In this document: piece by piece, positions 44,309-55,201 of the stretch | Numbering within the stretch: position 1 is the first letter of the stretch | Layout of the letters: each line of letters begins with the position of its first letter | Assembly (NCBI GenBank): GCA_963922205.1 | Contig: CAWUHX010000023.1 | Coordinates: 620,001 to 684,000 of the forward strand | Length of the DNA stretch: 64,000 bases | DNA from: Romanomermis culicivorax | Lineage: Eukaryota > Nematoda > Enoplea > Mermithida > Mermithidae | Reading direction: 5' to 3' | The notes under the pieces: model-generated | What the model was told of the DNA's origin: nothing | The model's input: the letters and a program-made list of their open reading frames with translations, nothing else | Databases searched by the model: none | Translations under genes and position numbers: made by a program

Positions 44309-47300
44309 AATCTGATTCTTCCTTTTCCTCTTGCTCAACGTTTTCCAATCTTTCGTCCATTCTTCCCCACATGAGCGACATATCGACAGCGGTTTTCACA
44401 AATTCGCTGGACAAACTGATTTTTCTATTCTCGAATATTAGAATCAAAGTTTCGTATTTCTGTTTGAAGACGTAAAATTCTATGAACGTCAAAATAACGC
44501 ATTTTTTCTCCTGGTTTTCCAATAGTGCAGCATCTGTTATTATTAAGCTATTATTTATAGAGTAAGCTTCCAGGTGGCCAATTTCGAAATTGAAATAAAT
44601 GGTTGAATTGAATTCTAACTGATCTGGATGGATGGAATATACATATTGATCTACATGTTTTGGTATGGGTCGAATGAGCAACTCATTGCTGGAATTTATG
44701 ATTTGGCTTTCACTCCACAGGTTAATTGTGATCTGATCCATGTAAGTCATACCATCAATGATCAATACTGTTCCCATTTCAGTTTCAGCCAGGTTATCTA
44801 CATCATTGACCGGCACTGCAACAACTGTGATTATAATGTTATTCTCATCTTGGGCTGCTACCATTTTTATATCAAAGTCAGAGTTTTCTTTTCTTGCAGC
44901 ACAAAAGTATTTCAAATCTAAGTAGCTCTTGAATTTTTTTGCATGTGACGCATCGATCGTTATATTCAGTGCTTCATTGATATCATTTTCCAGCTTTTTA
45001 TGTATCAAAAAGTAGTTTTCTCCATCGGAATGGGCCACAAGCTTTTGTTTATTTGTTGTATCATCAAAGAAAACTATATTGAAATTGCTATGTACACCAT
45101 TTTTCTCAATAGTGGAATGATCACTACCGAGTTTGATATTTCCATAGCTTGTTTTTGCAATCAGCACAATCAAAGGATTTTTTTTCAAGTAGGAAGCATA
45201 ATTTTCAACTGTTTCGTAAAGTGAAGCTGTGTTACTAACTAGAGCAACAAGCTTACCTTGATTTATTGTCATGGTGATTTTCTCGGCATTGAAGGTGAAC
45301 TTCAAATCAGCAGCCTCACTTGCTTCGATGTCCAGTTGTCCAGTTGAGCCAATAAGTAGTGTCAGAGAAGTATCATTCATTGTTGCATGTAATTCGGGAA
45401 GGGTCACCAAATTGAAGATAAAGTGGTGGCTGCCCACGGGTATATCGAGTAAGTTCAATGTATCTCTGGTCACCATGTAGATCACTGTAGCGTTTTCTGC
45501 ATCACACACTACATTGGTATTGTTTTTTAAATGCACTGTCAAATTTGTGATTGGCTGGCATTTTTCAGAATGAGAAACTATTACAATATCAGCGTCAAAT
45601 GAGCTCCCACTACCGCGTAGATCAATGCTTGTGTGATTGCAAACTTCAACATGGTCAGTTGAATGTGGGCGGCCGATAAAATTTTCAATGTTTTTCACAA
45701 TTATTGGATCGAATTTATGATTACTCCTTGATAATGAAACCATGGAGTTTTCAAAATTCATCACTATTGTGGGATCTTTGGCATATTCACTAAAATCGAT
45801 CACATCTTCTCCTGAACCACCATCCAAATAGCCGTAAGTGTGAATGCCATTCATCACAAAATGATCATCCTTCTGACCACCATAAATTTTTTTCTTGCCA
45901 TTACCCAAAATCATCACATTTGGGGAATCGGGGAACCCAACGACATCATCTGCTCCATTATACAACAGGAAAATGGTAGTATCGGACGAGCTACTATTCA
46001 CTCTGTTGACACCAAAGGCATTGACACATCGATAGTCATCTACTTGAGGCCTTTTCTCCGTTGTTAAGTGATTAATTATGGCCATTACTATTTCTGGGAA
46101 GCCAAAAGTAGCCATACTGGACCAGCTCATTTTCTGTTTTAACTCTTCTCTCCCAACCACATGTTTTTCGTCCATTGCGCAAAACAAACTGTAATCAGTT
46201 CCGATTTGTTCTTGTCGTGGCATGGCGCGGCTTACTTGGACTTTGTGTTTTCTTTTCGTCATATCCATTGTGTTATTTTCATGATAAGACACTAGACCAG
46301 TTTCATCATCCACTCTGGTAGCTGCAGCCAACAAAAATCTATTCACTTCCGGAAACATATGGAAGGCTGTGGCAACCGCCTGCTCATTGGCTACTACCTG
46401 GTCAGCCATGCTTTTCAATGTTGGATCGGCATCTAACCATGGTATAACAGATCGTTTGAATGAGTAGTACTTTTCTGACAATGTTAATGGAATGACTTCT
46501 CCAATTTGCTGTGTTTGTCGGAAACCGCTGTATATATTTTGAGCTATCGCTAAAGCAGTGGACACGATCAGTCCTATCTTAACAATGATGGGACTTATAG
46601 CCAACAGCCCCACAGCAGCAGCTGCTTCAAAACCACAACCAATTATATCAATGGCCAAAGAAGCTCCAGTTATGGCTGCACTCACCGTATCATTATTTTT
46701 AATTTCTTGATGGAGTTGGTAGGCTGAAAATGCTGTGAAGCCCAAAGTAGGCAGGCAACGTCCCACAGTGGCTATTCTCCAACCTATTTTCTTTATAACA
46801 GTTTGAATAATGCTTTTACTGGTTGATCCTTTTTCAACAAATTTTATCACTTTTTTCTCACCCCATTTTGCAATACGTTCTGCAGCATAAGGGGAAGCTA
46901 CTGCTGCTCCCAAGAAAGCAACGTCAATTCCAAAAGCTTTGAAATCCCCTCCCAATAAATGGGATAGCATACTTCCCCCTATTATAGCTGTTTGTATTCT
47001 CGTAGCCACATTATAAATTTTTGTTACATGTTTATGCAAATAGGGGTGTTTTGTTGCCAACTTCTTCTCAAAATCCTGGTAAGTTAATCTTTTTTGCCTC
47101 TCCTGTAGGGCAGGGCAGGTGATTTCTGTTCCCATTGCACGTTTTCTTCTTCCTCCACCCAGGAGCTTACAAACACTCCTCATTTTTCTGCTTGTAAGAT
47201 GACTAATCAATTTACGTGGGATGTCAATGGCATGGAGGCCTTCCACAGCTAGAGTGGCTATGGCCAATCGATATCTTTGCAAATTTCTTTCCTCAGCGAA

Positions 47301-49214
47301 GTTATACCCAATGTACACCGAGTGATGACGAGAAACCATCCTGGATACTAAGTTGTGTAGTTCATGGTATGTGCGTTTATTAGCATCATTCATTAACAAG
47401 AAATGAATATAAATGTCCACTTTTGTTGCAGTCTCTATACCAATACGAAAAAAATTCAGTCCATTATATAGCTGCATTTGCCAACCATATTGCGAAAATT
47501 GGGAAAAGATACCACATAAGTAGGCGTTCACTGCATTCTCATTAGTGGCAAAGTTTTTTGCATTTTTTAACAGGCCGTCCATGACAGCTTGAAATTCGGG
47601 GAGCAATGAAGACTGATGCGTTTCCAGATAATCATTGAACGACATTCTATTGAAAAACTGTTTAATTCCTATTGGAAAAACTGGCTGAAAGTCATTATAT
47701 ATTCTGACAGCTTCGTCTAAGTCCACAATGAAAAATGATGCATCATTATTTCTTAAGTTTATGCCAATGACATCTGATCCAGGTCGATGAACAACATTGT
47801 CTAGCCCTCGGTGTACTCCTATGGGACCATCTGCATCAAAAGTTAAGAGGACTTTTGTTTCATCATATTCAATTATAATTGCCTCAAGTCTACTGCCATC
47901 CATGCTAATGTAGAACTTTCGATCCAGTGACGTTATGAACTCACCCATCAAACAATACTTGTACAAATCTGGATCAGAAATTGCACTTGAATACAATAAT
48001 TGGTCTGTCCTTACCTTCAAAAGATTCAAATGTAAATCTGTCTTTGTTTCAAATGCTTCAAAGTTGCCATTCGATTGCAACATTTTGATATCCTGCACAA
48101 GGTTTGATATTAAGTGGGCTGAATTCCATTTTATGACCTCTTTACGGAGCGTCGTGGGACCCTCATTGGAAGGCCGCCATAAGTGGAGTTCTACGTTTCG
48201 TCCCATTTCACAAGCTAGAAGGTGGTCATTCTCTGTATTTTTAAAATAACGAAAGTCCATCATAATAATGCGTTCAGGATCAGCCTGGGGATTTATCAGT
48301 GGAATAAAGATGAGGCCAGTTGGAATCTGCGGGAGGTAATTTTGAAATTTACGATCAAACTGCATAGCTTTGTTATAAAAATGATCGGGCATAGAACAAC
48401 TGAGGAGGCCATGCATGAAAGACGCTTGAGCTGTTCGCTCATATAAAACATGATGGTGACTGTTCATTCGCTGGAACATGTGATTAGCATCCAGGAAATT
48501 TTCCTGTAGCCAGTAAAAATGTGATGCCCTCTTATCAGCAGATGTGAAGGTGTCGAAGAATGAGCTAACTAGTTCACGAACTTCTATAAATTCTAATTCA
48601 AGCTTCTTAAAGAGCTTGACAGAAATTTCTTCCTCATCAAGAAGCTTATGCTCCATTCTCATTTTGATATGGCCATTCAATGTTGTACCATCTCGAACTT
48701 GAATATTCATTTCATGTTTGATATTCATTTGCCAACACTGCTTATCTTTTACGGGACCTGCGCCGTATTGTTTATATTTCATATCTAATTGATCAATGGC
48801 TATATTATGCTTGTCTTTTATCAAATCTTTCAACAATGAATATTCCTGGTTTGTCATCATCTTTGTTTCGGGACCCAATTCAGAAAATTTGATCTGTATA
48901 TCATGTAGAACAATCAAATCGTTGAAAACGGCGAAAATTCTCAGACTATTGCCGTCGATGTTATCGATGGTCTTTTTTCGTATATACACCTCTTTCAAGT
49001 TGGAATGGGATGAACTTCGAATCGAGACGAAAATACCAAGGAGGAATTGACAAAAATAATTCAAGTTATACACATCATAGAGGTTTGGATTGAAAAAGCG
49101 CTGATGAAGATCAATGTGATCATTTACCTGATGATGGAATGCGTCCCGTAAATCTATCTGCCGCAGGCGATTCGTGACGTCTGCAGTGGGCTCCGGTGGG
49201 AAATTATACTCCAT
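44256..49214 (-). CDS. Large toxin-like protein with TcdA/TcdB-type pore-forming segment and RTX-like repeats; C-terminus altered by retrotransposon
   Basis: A single uninterrupted 1652-codon frame; host-derived codons end at 44309-44312, and the last 17 codons come from the 3' LTR in place of 20 native ones at 29563-29628. No signal peptide. Seen: an alpha/beta N-terminal half; a polybasic furin-like site GRRKR near residue 690; a long alanine/glycine/isoleucine-rich hydrophobic region at about 735-900 (IIGGSMLSHLLGG, FLGAAVASPYAAERIAKWG, AAAAVGLLAISPIIVKIGL). This resembles the membrane-inserting segment of large clostridial-type toxins (TcdA/TcdB pore-forming family), also found in bacterial symbionts and some arthropod genomes. 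A Gly/Asp-rich stretch near 1097-1143 (LDGGSGEDVIDFSEYA) resembles RTX calcium-binding repeats. The lack of introns contrasts with the nine-exon neighbour and suggests acquisition from bacteria. An acceptor-like TTTTATAACAG sits 2 bases before the ATG. Family call by pattern only; glucosyltransferase motifs not seen. Confidence 0.65.
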   Translation of the reverse strand: MEYNFPPEPTADVTNRLRQIDLRDAFHHQVNDHIDLHQRFFNPNLYDVYNLNYFCQFLLGIFVSIRSSSHSNLKEVYIRKKTIDNIDGNSLRIFAVFNDLIVLHDIQIKFSELGPETKMMTNQEYSLLKDLIKDKHNIAIDQLDMKYKQYGAGPVKDKQCWQMNIKHEMNIQVRDGTTLNGHIKMRMEHKLLDEEEISVKLFKKLELEFIEVRELVSSFFDTFTSADKRASHFYWLQENFLDANHMFQRMNSHHHVLYERTAQASFMHGLLSCSMPDHFYNKAMQFDRKFQNYLPQIPTGLIFIPLINPQADPERIIMMDFRYFKNTENDHLLACEMGRNVELHLWRPSNEGPTTLRKEVIKWNSAHLISNLVQDIKMLQSNGNFEAFETKTDLHLNLLKVRTDQLLYSSAISDPDLYKYCLMGEFITSLDRKFYISMDGSRLEAIIIEYDETKVLLTFDADGPIGVHRGLDNVVHRPGSDVIGINLRNNDASFFIVDLDEAVRIYNDFQPVFPIGIKQFFNRMSFNDYLETHQSSLLPEFQAVMDGLLKNAKNFATNENAVNAYLCGIFSQFSQYGWQMQLYNGLNFFRIGIETATKVDIYIHFLLMNDANKRTYHELHNLVSRMVSRHHSVYIGYNFAEERNLQRYRLAIATLAVEGLHAIDIPRKLISHLTSRKMRSVCKLLGGGRRKRAMGTEITCPALQERQKRLTYQDFEKKLATKHPYLHKHVTKIYNVATRIQTAIIGGSMLSHLLGGDFKAFGIDVAFLGAAVASPYAAERIAKWGEKKVIKFVEKGSTSKSIIQTVIKKIGWRIATVGRCLPTLGFTAFSAYQLHQEIKNNDTVSAAITGASLAIDIIGCGFEAAAAVGLLAISPIIVKIGLIVSTALAIAQNIYSGFRQTQQIGEVIPLTLSEKYYSFKRSVIPWLDADPTLKSMADQVVANEQAVATAFHMFPEVNRFLLAAATRVDDETGLVSYHENNTMDMTKRKHKVQVSRAMPRQEQIGTDYSLFCAMDEKHVVGREELKQKMSWSSMATFGFPEIVMAIINHLTTEKRPQVDDYRCVNAFGVNRVNSSSSDTTIFLLYNGADDVVGFPDSPNVMILGNGKKKIYGGQKDDHFVMNGIHTYGYLDGGSGEDVIDFSEYAKDPTIVMNFENSMVSLSRSNHKFDPIIVKNIENFIGRPHSTDHVEVCNHTSIDLRGSGSSFDADIVIVSHSEKCQPITNLTVHLKNNTNVVCDAENATVIYMVTRDTLNLLDIPVGSHHFIFNLVTLPELHATMNDTSLTLLIGSTGQLDIEASEAADLKFTFNAEKITMTINQGKLVALVSNTASLYETVENYASYLKKNPLIVLIAKTSYGNIKLGSDHSTIEKNGVHSNFNIVFFDDTTNKQKLVAHSDGENYFLIHKKLENDINEALNITIDASHAKKFKSYLDLKYFCAARKENSDFDIKMVAAQDENNIIITVVAVPVNDVDNLAETEMGTVLIIDGMTYMDQITINLWSESQIINSSNELLIRPIPKHVDQYVYSIHPDQLEFNSTIYFNFEIGHLEAYSINNSLIITDAALLENQEKKCVILTFIEFYVFKQKYETLILIFENRKISLSSEFVKTAVDMSLMWGRMDERLENVEQEEKEESDLLCRSFLKRRKKRLGLN
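44309..44312. repeat. Target-site duplication AATC (3' copy)
   Basis: Direct repeat of 29625-29628, immediately after the 3' LTR. Confidence 0.8.
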
Positions 49215-50100
49215 ATCTGTTATAAAATATTCGGTAAAAAAAAGTACAAGTCAATTTTTTCCTTTAAGTTCAGCCATACAAATCAGGTTGTTGATTTTTC
49301 TTTGCATTATTGTTTTGAAGAAATGCAGTCAGTTTCCTCTTGGCTCATATTGAGCATTTTCCCGGAACTAAATTTCTTCACAGTCATTACATTCTACACC
49401 ATTATGATTTGGAATGAAGCTGGGGAAACTGGCAAGCACGTGGTAAGCCTGATGTGATTTGCAGTGGAATAGTCGATAGTTTGGAAAGTCCAAGGTAACA
49501 AAGATCAACTCCATAGTGGACAACCAGGTGAAGTGTCAGAAGCAGTCATTCTTGAACAGATCGACCCTTATCCCAAGGCAACTACTGGGTGATGCAAAAC
49601 GCCGTGTGAATGATACAGAGAAGTGTAAAGTTTTGGTGAAAAATGACCCTCTGTTTTTCGCCTCATAGTTATAGCGAAAGGTTGTGACTCAGATTTAGCA
49701 CAAGAGGGTTATGTCTGTCACTTAATGCATTGCCCTGGAAGCTGGTGCCATGTTTATCAGTTGGAATTGGATTACCCAACTGCTCAAATATTCGCCGACC
49801 TGGCTATTGATGCATTGGAAAAAGAATGCAGAAGATTGCCATAGTGACAGATAAGCAGTCCTCACCCAGTTTGACAGGAGTCATAGGACATTATTGTCAG
49901 TGCTCGTGATCAACAGCATCCAAGTTATCATCAAATGGAACAAGAAATTTAGCAGAAATGAGGCGAATTGGTTTCACGTGAAAGTGATTGATGATTCTAT
50001 CTTAAATCATTTTGTTTGACCAGGCCATTAAAAATGGAAATGCACATTTCGCATTGTCTGTGGTTAGCCAATGAAATAGCATCAGTGGATCAGGTGGGTT
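49215..50100. other. Upstream of the toxin-like gene; decayed coding-like DNA
   Basis: An acceptor-type site (TTTTATAACAG on the minus strand, 49217-49227) abuts the ATG, compatible with an upstream leader exon or trans-splicing. From about 49400 to 49980 the plus strand has coding-like composition broken by stops in every frame (for example CHLMHCPGSWCHVYQLELDY near 49710). This is probably a dead gene or element of unknown kind. Confidence 0.35.
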
Positions 50101-51588
50101 TCATGTAATTTGAACTCACTAAAAAATTTTCTGTTTATGTGATCCGCAAATCGAATCATCAAAACGACCGGGTTTGGCCTACTAGCAAATTTTTTCCAAA
50201 GTTCTCAAAACTTAGCTAAAACTGATGCTTAAGTCACGATTTCTGAGACTTTCGACTTTCCCTATAATAAGTTGAAAATGAATGATATCTCAAAATGAGA
50301 TATTTTGGGTACTTTCGTGCTCTGAATTACATGGTAAGATTGGTCTTTGCATACCAGTATCCAGGATTTTTAAAAAGAGGGGGATTTACTGGATAAAAAT
50401 AAAATTATTTTTGCAGTAAAGACGACTTATTTTCAGTTAGTTTATGTGCGCTTGGATTAGTTGCAGAATTCTATGCTTGACGAAAAAAATGTAAATAAAA
50501 TTTAATTTGGGAATTGTGATGTATAAGTACAATGATACTGCTGAAATTATTATTCTAAAATTTATTAATCAAGCTTAATCGAGCATTTATGATATCAGTT
50601 TGATCGTATACAGCGTGGATTTTCTGGAAAATCGAAAAATGTAAAAAAAATTTAGGGAGGAATTCCCTCCTTCCTCCTCTAAGTACGGGCCTGGGTCTTT
50701 GCATAAAAATGAAAATTCGCGCGGCTACAGTATGCCAAAGATTGAAAATTGATGATTTGTGCTATTTTTAAGTTCATTTTTCATTTTTATATTTAGGTCA
50801 ATTATTGCATATTACAACTTTTTAGAGAGTTTAAAGTGTCGAAAATGAGCTATCAAAATTGAAGAAATTTTGTTTATGAGCACTCACGAGCACCTTTCCA
50901 TCCTATGCGGCAGAATTTTCCCATTTTATACCTCATGCATTCTTACTGTTCTGATGAAATTTTCATTGAAATTATTGTACCATTAGAGGAGCCGAACGGC
51001 TCTGATGAAGGCATACTTGTGGAAATCGCCAAGAAATTACTGCAGTTTCCGGGTGGCCCTTGTCTACCACATGTGATACATTGTCTATACTAGAGAAATA
51101 TCAAATAACTAACAGACTATAGGTTGATGTACTAATTGTTTCCCAAAAATAAACATTCTATACTCTGCAAAAAAGTTTGAACTGTTGAAAATGAGAAGAA
51201 ATAAAGGAAAAATCCTATTTAGGGGCACTGCTGAGCACCATCACCTACGATGTCGGTGAAATTATCTTTTTATTCTCAAGTTCATCCATTTCTGCAGTAG
51301 CTGTGAAAGCGACATCATCATCATTGCCTCCCGTTTTCGGGAGCTGTAGAGATTTTCATACACTGCACTGTCGATCAAATGTGTTTTTTAAACTGGATAA
51401 ATGTCTAACCAACAAAGTTCTGGGAATGAATCTCTCTACCTGATGCATTAGAAGGAAAAGTGTAGCTCAAAGTCCTGATGAATTTTAGTCGATGTTGATG
51501 AACGGAGAGCTTCGAATGAAAAATCGAAAATTTCGAAAATTTTCATCAAATTACAGAAATCGAGTGAATGTTTGAAATTTATTCGCAG
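50101..51588. other. Intergenic AT-rich DNA
   Basis: No element or gene identified. A 62-codon frame at 50905-51093 has no recognisable similarity and may be chance. Confidence 0.35.
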
Positions 51589-51800
51589 GAAAACGGGACG
51601 AGCTATTCGGATGCCCTTCACTGTATTGGAAAGACACTACACTTCAAACTACTATCATCTGATTATTTTCGTCTGGCTAGTATCAAACGGTGTTAAACAG
51701 GGTTGGCCAGCTGTCAAAAAATCTGATTTAAATTTTAAAACAATGTATGTTGGACATAAGTGGCTGCAGAAATCAAGCAAAAAATTGGAAAAGTCCCCAG
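51589..51800 (+). CDS. Possible internal exon of an unidentified gene
   Basis: An open stretch preceded by acceptor GAAATTTATTCGCAG and followed by a consensus donor (CCCCAG before GTAAGT). It encodes about 70 residues with mixed composition (RHYTSNYYHLIIFVWLVSNG, then YVGHKWLQKSSKKLEKSP). Neighbouring exons not found with confidence. The plus-strand frame at 52924-53130 could be downstream. Confidence 0.3.
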
Positions 51801-52030
51801 GTAAGTCTCAAAATGACTTTTCTTCTTTTTTTGCCTTCTTTTTTGACACCTTGGAATAGCATAAAAAGTGTAAAGGAAGGGCTTTTTCATACCTGAAGAG
51901 CATGGTTTTGTGCATGTAACGATCATATGGTTACGGAGTCATGTCTTTTTCTGAACTGTGATATTTTAAACACATATACTGAAATATTCAAAAAATATAA
52001 ATATTTCGAACTTTGGGGTAGTCTAGCTTC

Positions 52031-52293
52031 TTTGAAAAATAGGGTGTAGCCAGGAGTCGAACCTGGCTTACCAGCATTCCGGGGTGATGTCCTCACCACT
52101 AGACCCACACCATCAGGTGAACCCACATTAAGGTGCTTCCCATGGCTACGATTTTTAGCATACAACTCCAATGCTTGCTGGTCGTGAACCTAGGACCTTT
52201 GGCAAGTAGCAGCATACCTGCAGCTTTGAACTGCCTACCAATGAAGTTGCTGGTAACCCAGGTTCGACTCCTGGCTACACACTATTTTTCAAA
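52031..52293. mobile_element. Palindromic short element with tRNA-like ends (SINE/MITE-like)
   Basis: 46-bp arms at 52031-52076 and 52248-52293 are inverted copies with two mismatches. Each contains a perfect T-arm/B-box (GGTTCGACTCC) and ends in GGCTACAC-CTATTTTTCAAA. The loop is about 170 bp. It seems to derive from a tRNA or tRNA-type SINE duplicated head to head. Confidence 0.55.
52043..52111 (-). tRNA. tRNA-like sequence, probably a pseudo-tRNA
   Basis: Acceptor stem GGTGTGG pairs with CTACACC; an A-box-like GGGTCTAGTGG and a perfect B-box GGTTCGACTCC are present. The T-stem CCAGG/CCTGG is intact. Positions 8-9 are missing, the anticodon stem has a mismatch, and the base before the putative anticodon GGA is C rather than U. 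It looks Glu/Gly-tRNA-like overall and is unlikely to be functional. Confidence 0.35.
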
Positions 52294-54177
52294 TTTATTT
52301 TCACTCCAAAAATTCCATATAATTTACTCTAGCTACGTCAATTTTGACTTTTACGCAAAAGTAATGTTGCCTCGATGAAACTACCCTAATTATCTAGTTT
52401 TTAGTTTTTATTAACCTTCAACTTATCATAGGTCAATAGAACAGAAGGTCGAATCTCTCAAACATCGTATCTTGAAAACTTCGTTTTCAGGAATTTCGCA
52501 ATGTGATATTTGAATTCCAACAGTTTTCAACATTTTTACAGTACATTTCCTGGTTTTCATGCGAAAAAATGTAAAAACCATGGAAGAAGGAAAATTCTGG
52601 ATTGGGTGAGCCCCGGCTCTGCGTGGAGTCAGCACCCCACAAGCTCTCCCGTTTCTCGTGTGGGTATATAATATGCCATAGAATCATCCACTTACCTGCA
52701 CGATCGGGATGAAAAGTATAACGGCAAAAATATTATAAATGATCATTTAATCAAAATTGCCCATAGCATAACTGGCAGCAGATGTGCAAATAAGCTAGAC
52801 AAAGAGCGTTATTAAATAGCTAAAAAGCTTTTCAAAATGCGTCCTTTGCATACGTGCATAGATTGCTGCATTATTAGTAGAGACTGGATTTTCACATTCC
52901 TGCTAAACGCATGTAAAAATTAAGTGCAACATGTTCTCAAGTTTATTAAATATCAAAATACAAGTCGTAAAACGTCGGTCGAACAAGAAACCAATAGAGC
53001 CAACAATATTCATCATTTCAAGATTTTGAAACGTAAAATTGCGATGATGCTCATGTTAGAATCATTTCGTATCCTGAAAGAGATCCGTCAACGTCGAATG
53101 AAACCAACGGCTCTGAAAATTGGTGCATGAATTTAGACGAACTATAATTTTCAATATATCACAAATAAACTATTAAAGCGAACTATACAAAAAAGTTAAA
53201 ATATAAATGAGTAGAAACCAATTGAAATACAGGCAAAAAAGTGAAGATAGTCAAATACGTCCTACAACCTGAAATTTTAAAAATACGTGCAAATCTGTGC
53301 TAATTAAGAAAGGAATTCTGTCGAAAAAACATCATTTTCCTACGTTGTTTCAGAACACTGAGAATCCAAAAAAAAATGAATTGAAAAAAGTACATGCAGA
53401 CGTAAAAATCCAGTGCCCTTGATCGTTACCCTAAGTCGACACATCATCGAGAAAGTGCTTGCATACTTTTCGGGTTATATCATGATTAGTTTATTTTTTT
53501 GGTTACGATTTGAATAAGTTTTAGATATATAACGTTGCGAACCGTCTACGGGAATGATTTTTCTAGAAATTTCTTCTCTAAATAGTAAACTCCACCCCTA
53601 CTTATGACTTGCATTTGAAATTGTGAAATAAAATGGCGCCGTTAAGTCAACTATCGATGAGTTTTGTGTGACTTGAGATCTTTAACAAATAAGTACCATT
53701 TATGCGGAACCTCAAATAATAATTTCCAAGTGAATATCGCAACTTGACATCTTAAACACTGATGTCTTCACAGTAAGGATAAATTCAGAATGATAGCTGC
53801 AAGAAGCAAGAGGCGTAATCAACAATAGGATCAGGCTGTGACTCATTGTTTCAAATAGAAAATTAGTATTTTATTTATTTACTACTGGAAATGATAAAGA
53901 TGAAGCTGTCCACGGTGAGAAAATGCAAAAAACCTACAGTATATTTTAAGATTGGGAAATAAAATGTCACGAATATCGAATTGGAACCCAGAAAGAGCCA
54001 ACCCCCGACATGCAGTTCTGGGGAAGGGATTTTCCTTTTGCAGGATCACCTGGACAGCAGTATAGTCCAAGTGAATAATTTCATGTTGTTGAAAAAGATA
54101 TGGCCCAAAATGTTCAATGAACTATACTACGACAAGGGTTTATAATTCTGTTGTGGGATAGTTGCATTCTGCAGGTC
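52294..54177. other. Intergenic DNA with one hypothetical frame
   Basis: At 52924-53130 a plus-strand frame without ATG start encodes a basic, helix-prone segment (KRKIAMMLMLESFRILKEIR), followed by AATAAA at about 53163. It may be a terminal exon; unidentified. The remainder is AT-rich. At 53880-54070 a minus-strand frame may be the decayed end of the gypsy relic. Confidence 0.25.
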
Positions 54178-55192
54178 TTAATGTACGACTCCCGAGGGTA
54201 ATGGGGCGGTCAAGACCTTTGTCGTCAAGTCACCAATTCCAAGCTTTGATGCATCTGTTTGCAAGATGAAGGGTTTGTTAAAATCAGGGTGTCGCAAGAC
54301 TGGAGTGTGGATTAGCGAAGCTTTGAGGTTATCGAATGTGGCCTGTTGCTCAGGACCCCATGAAAATTCGGAATTCTTTTTTAGCATTGCTGTAAGTGGA
54401 CTAGAGATTTTAGAACAATTCGGAATGAATCATCGATAATAAGAGGGTAGGTCTAGAAATGATTTCACTTGTTTTGAGGTTTTAGGTGTGGGGATGTCGA
54501 TAACGGATTTCACTTTGTTTGGATCTGGGGAAACACCCTGTTGTGAGATTAAGTGGCCTAAATATTGGACTTGAGCTTGGCAAAATTTGCATTTGTGTAT
54601 GTTGAGCTTTAATTCCGCTGTGGCAAAACGGCTTAGGATAATGTCTAGGCGTTCTATCATTTGTGCATGTGACTCCACGAAAACTAATATGTCATCGAGG
54701 TAAACAAGGCATGTATTCCATTGTAGTCCTGAAAGTATAACATCCATCAAGTGTTGAAATGTCAGGGGGCGTTTGTGAGGCCAAATGGGAGGAAATTAAG
54801 TTGATCCTGCCGAGCAGTTAAAGACAGTTTTTTCTGTCATTTTCTGCAACGGGGATCGAATAATATGCTTTGGATTGGTCAAGTGAAGTGAAGTGTTTCA
54901 TGCTGCGTAGGTTGTCTAGGATTTCATCGATTCGAGGTAACAGGTATGCGTCTTTCTTTGTTACCTTATTCAGGCCTCTAAAATCGATGCATAAGTGATG
55001 CCCACCATCTTTTTTCGGAACGAGAACTGTATTAGTACACCAAGGGGAATTGCTCTGACTTAATTACACCAGCTTTCACAAGTTGTCCAACTTCTGTTTT
55101 GATGACTTGTTTTTCTTTTGGGGATGTTCGAAATAAGGGGTCTGTGGACAGGTTTGCAATCATTTGTATCGATGCTGTGGGAGACAGGTGTC

Positions 55193-55201
55193 ATGCAACC
55201 C
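55193..55201. repeat. 9-bp target-site duplication ATGCAACCC (left)
   Basis: An exact direct repeat at 56083-56091 flanks the TTAGGC-bearing foldback element. Confidence 0.75.

Noticed and set aside
44256..49214. Bacterial contamination explaining the toxin-like frame
   Set aside because: It is physically interrupted by a eukaryotic gypsy element with target duplication and flanked by the same repeat-rich AT-rich DNA.
52043..52111. Functional tRNA gene
   Set aside because: Missing positions 8-9, a mismatched anticodon stem and a wrong base before the anticodon; the T-arm is duplicated in inverted form nearby.
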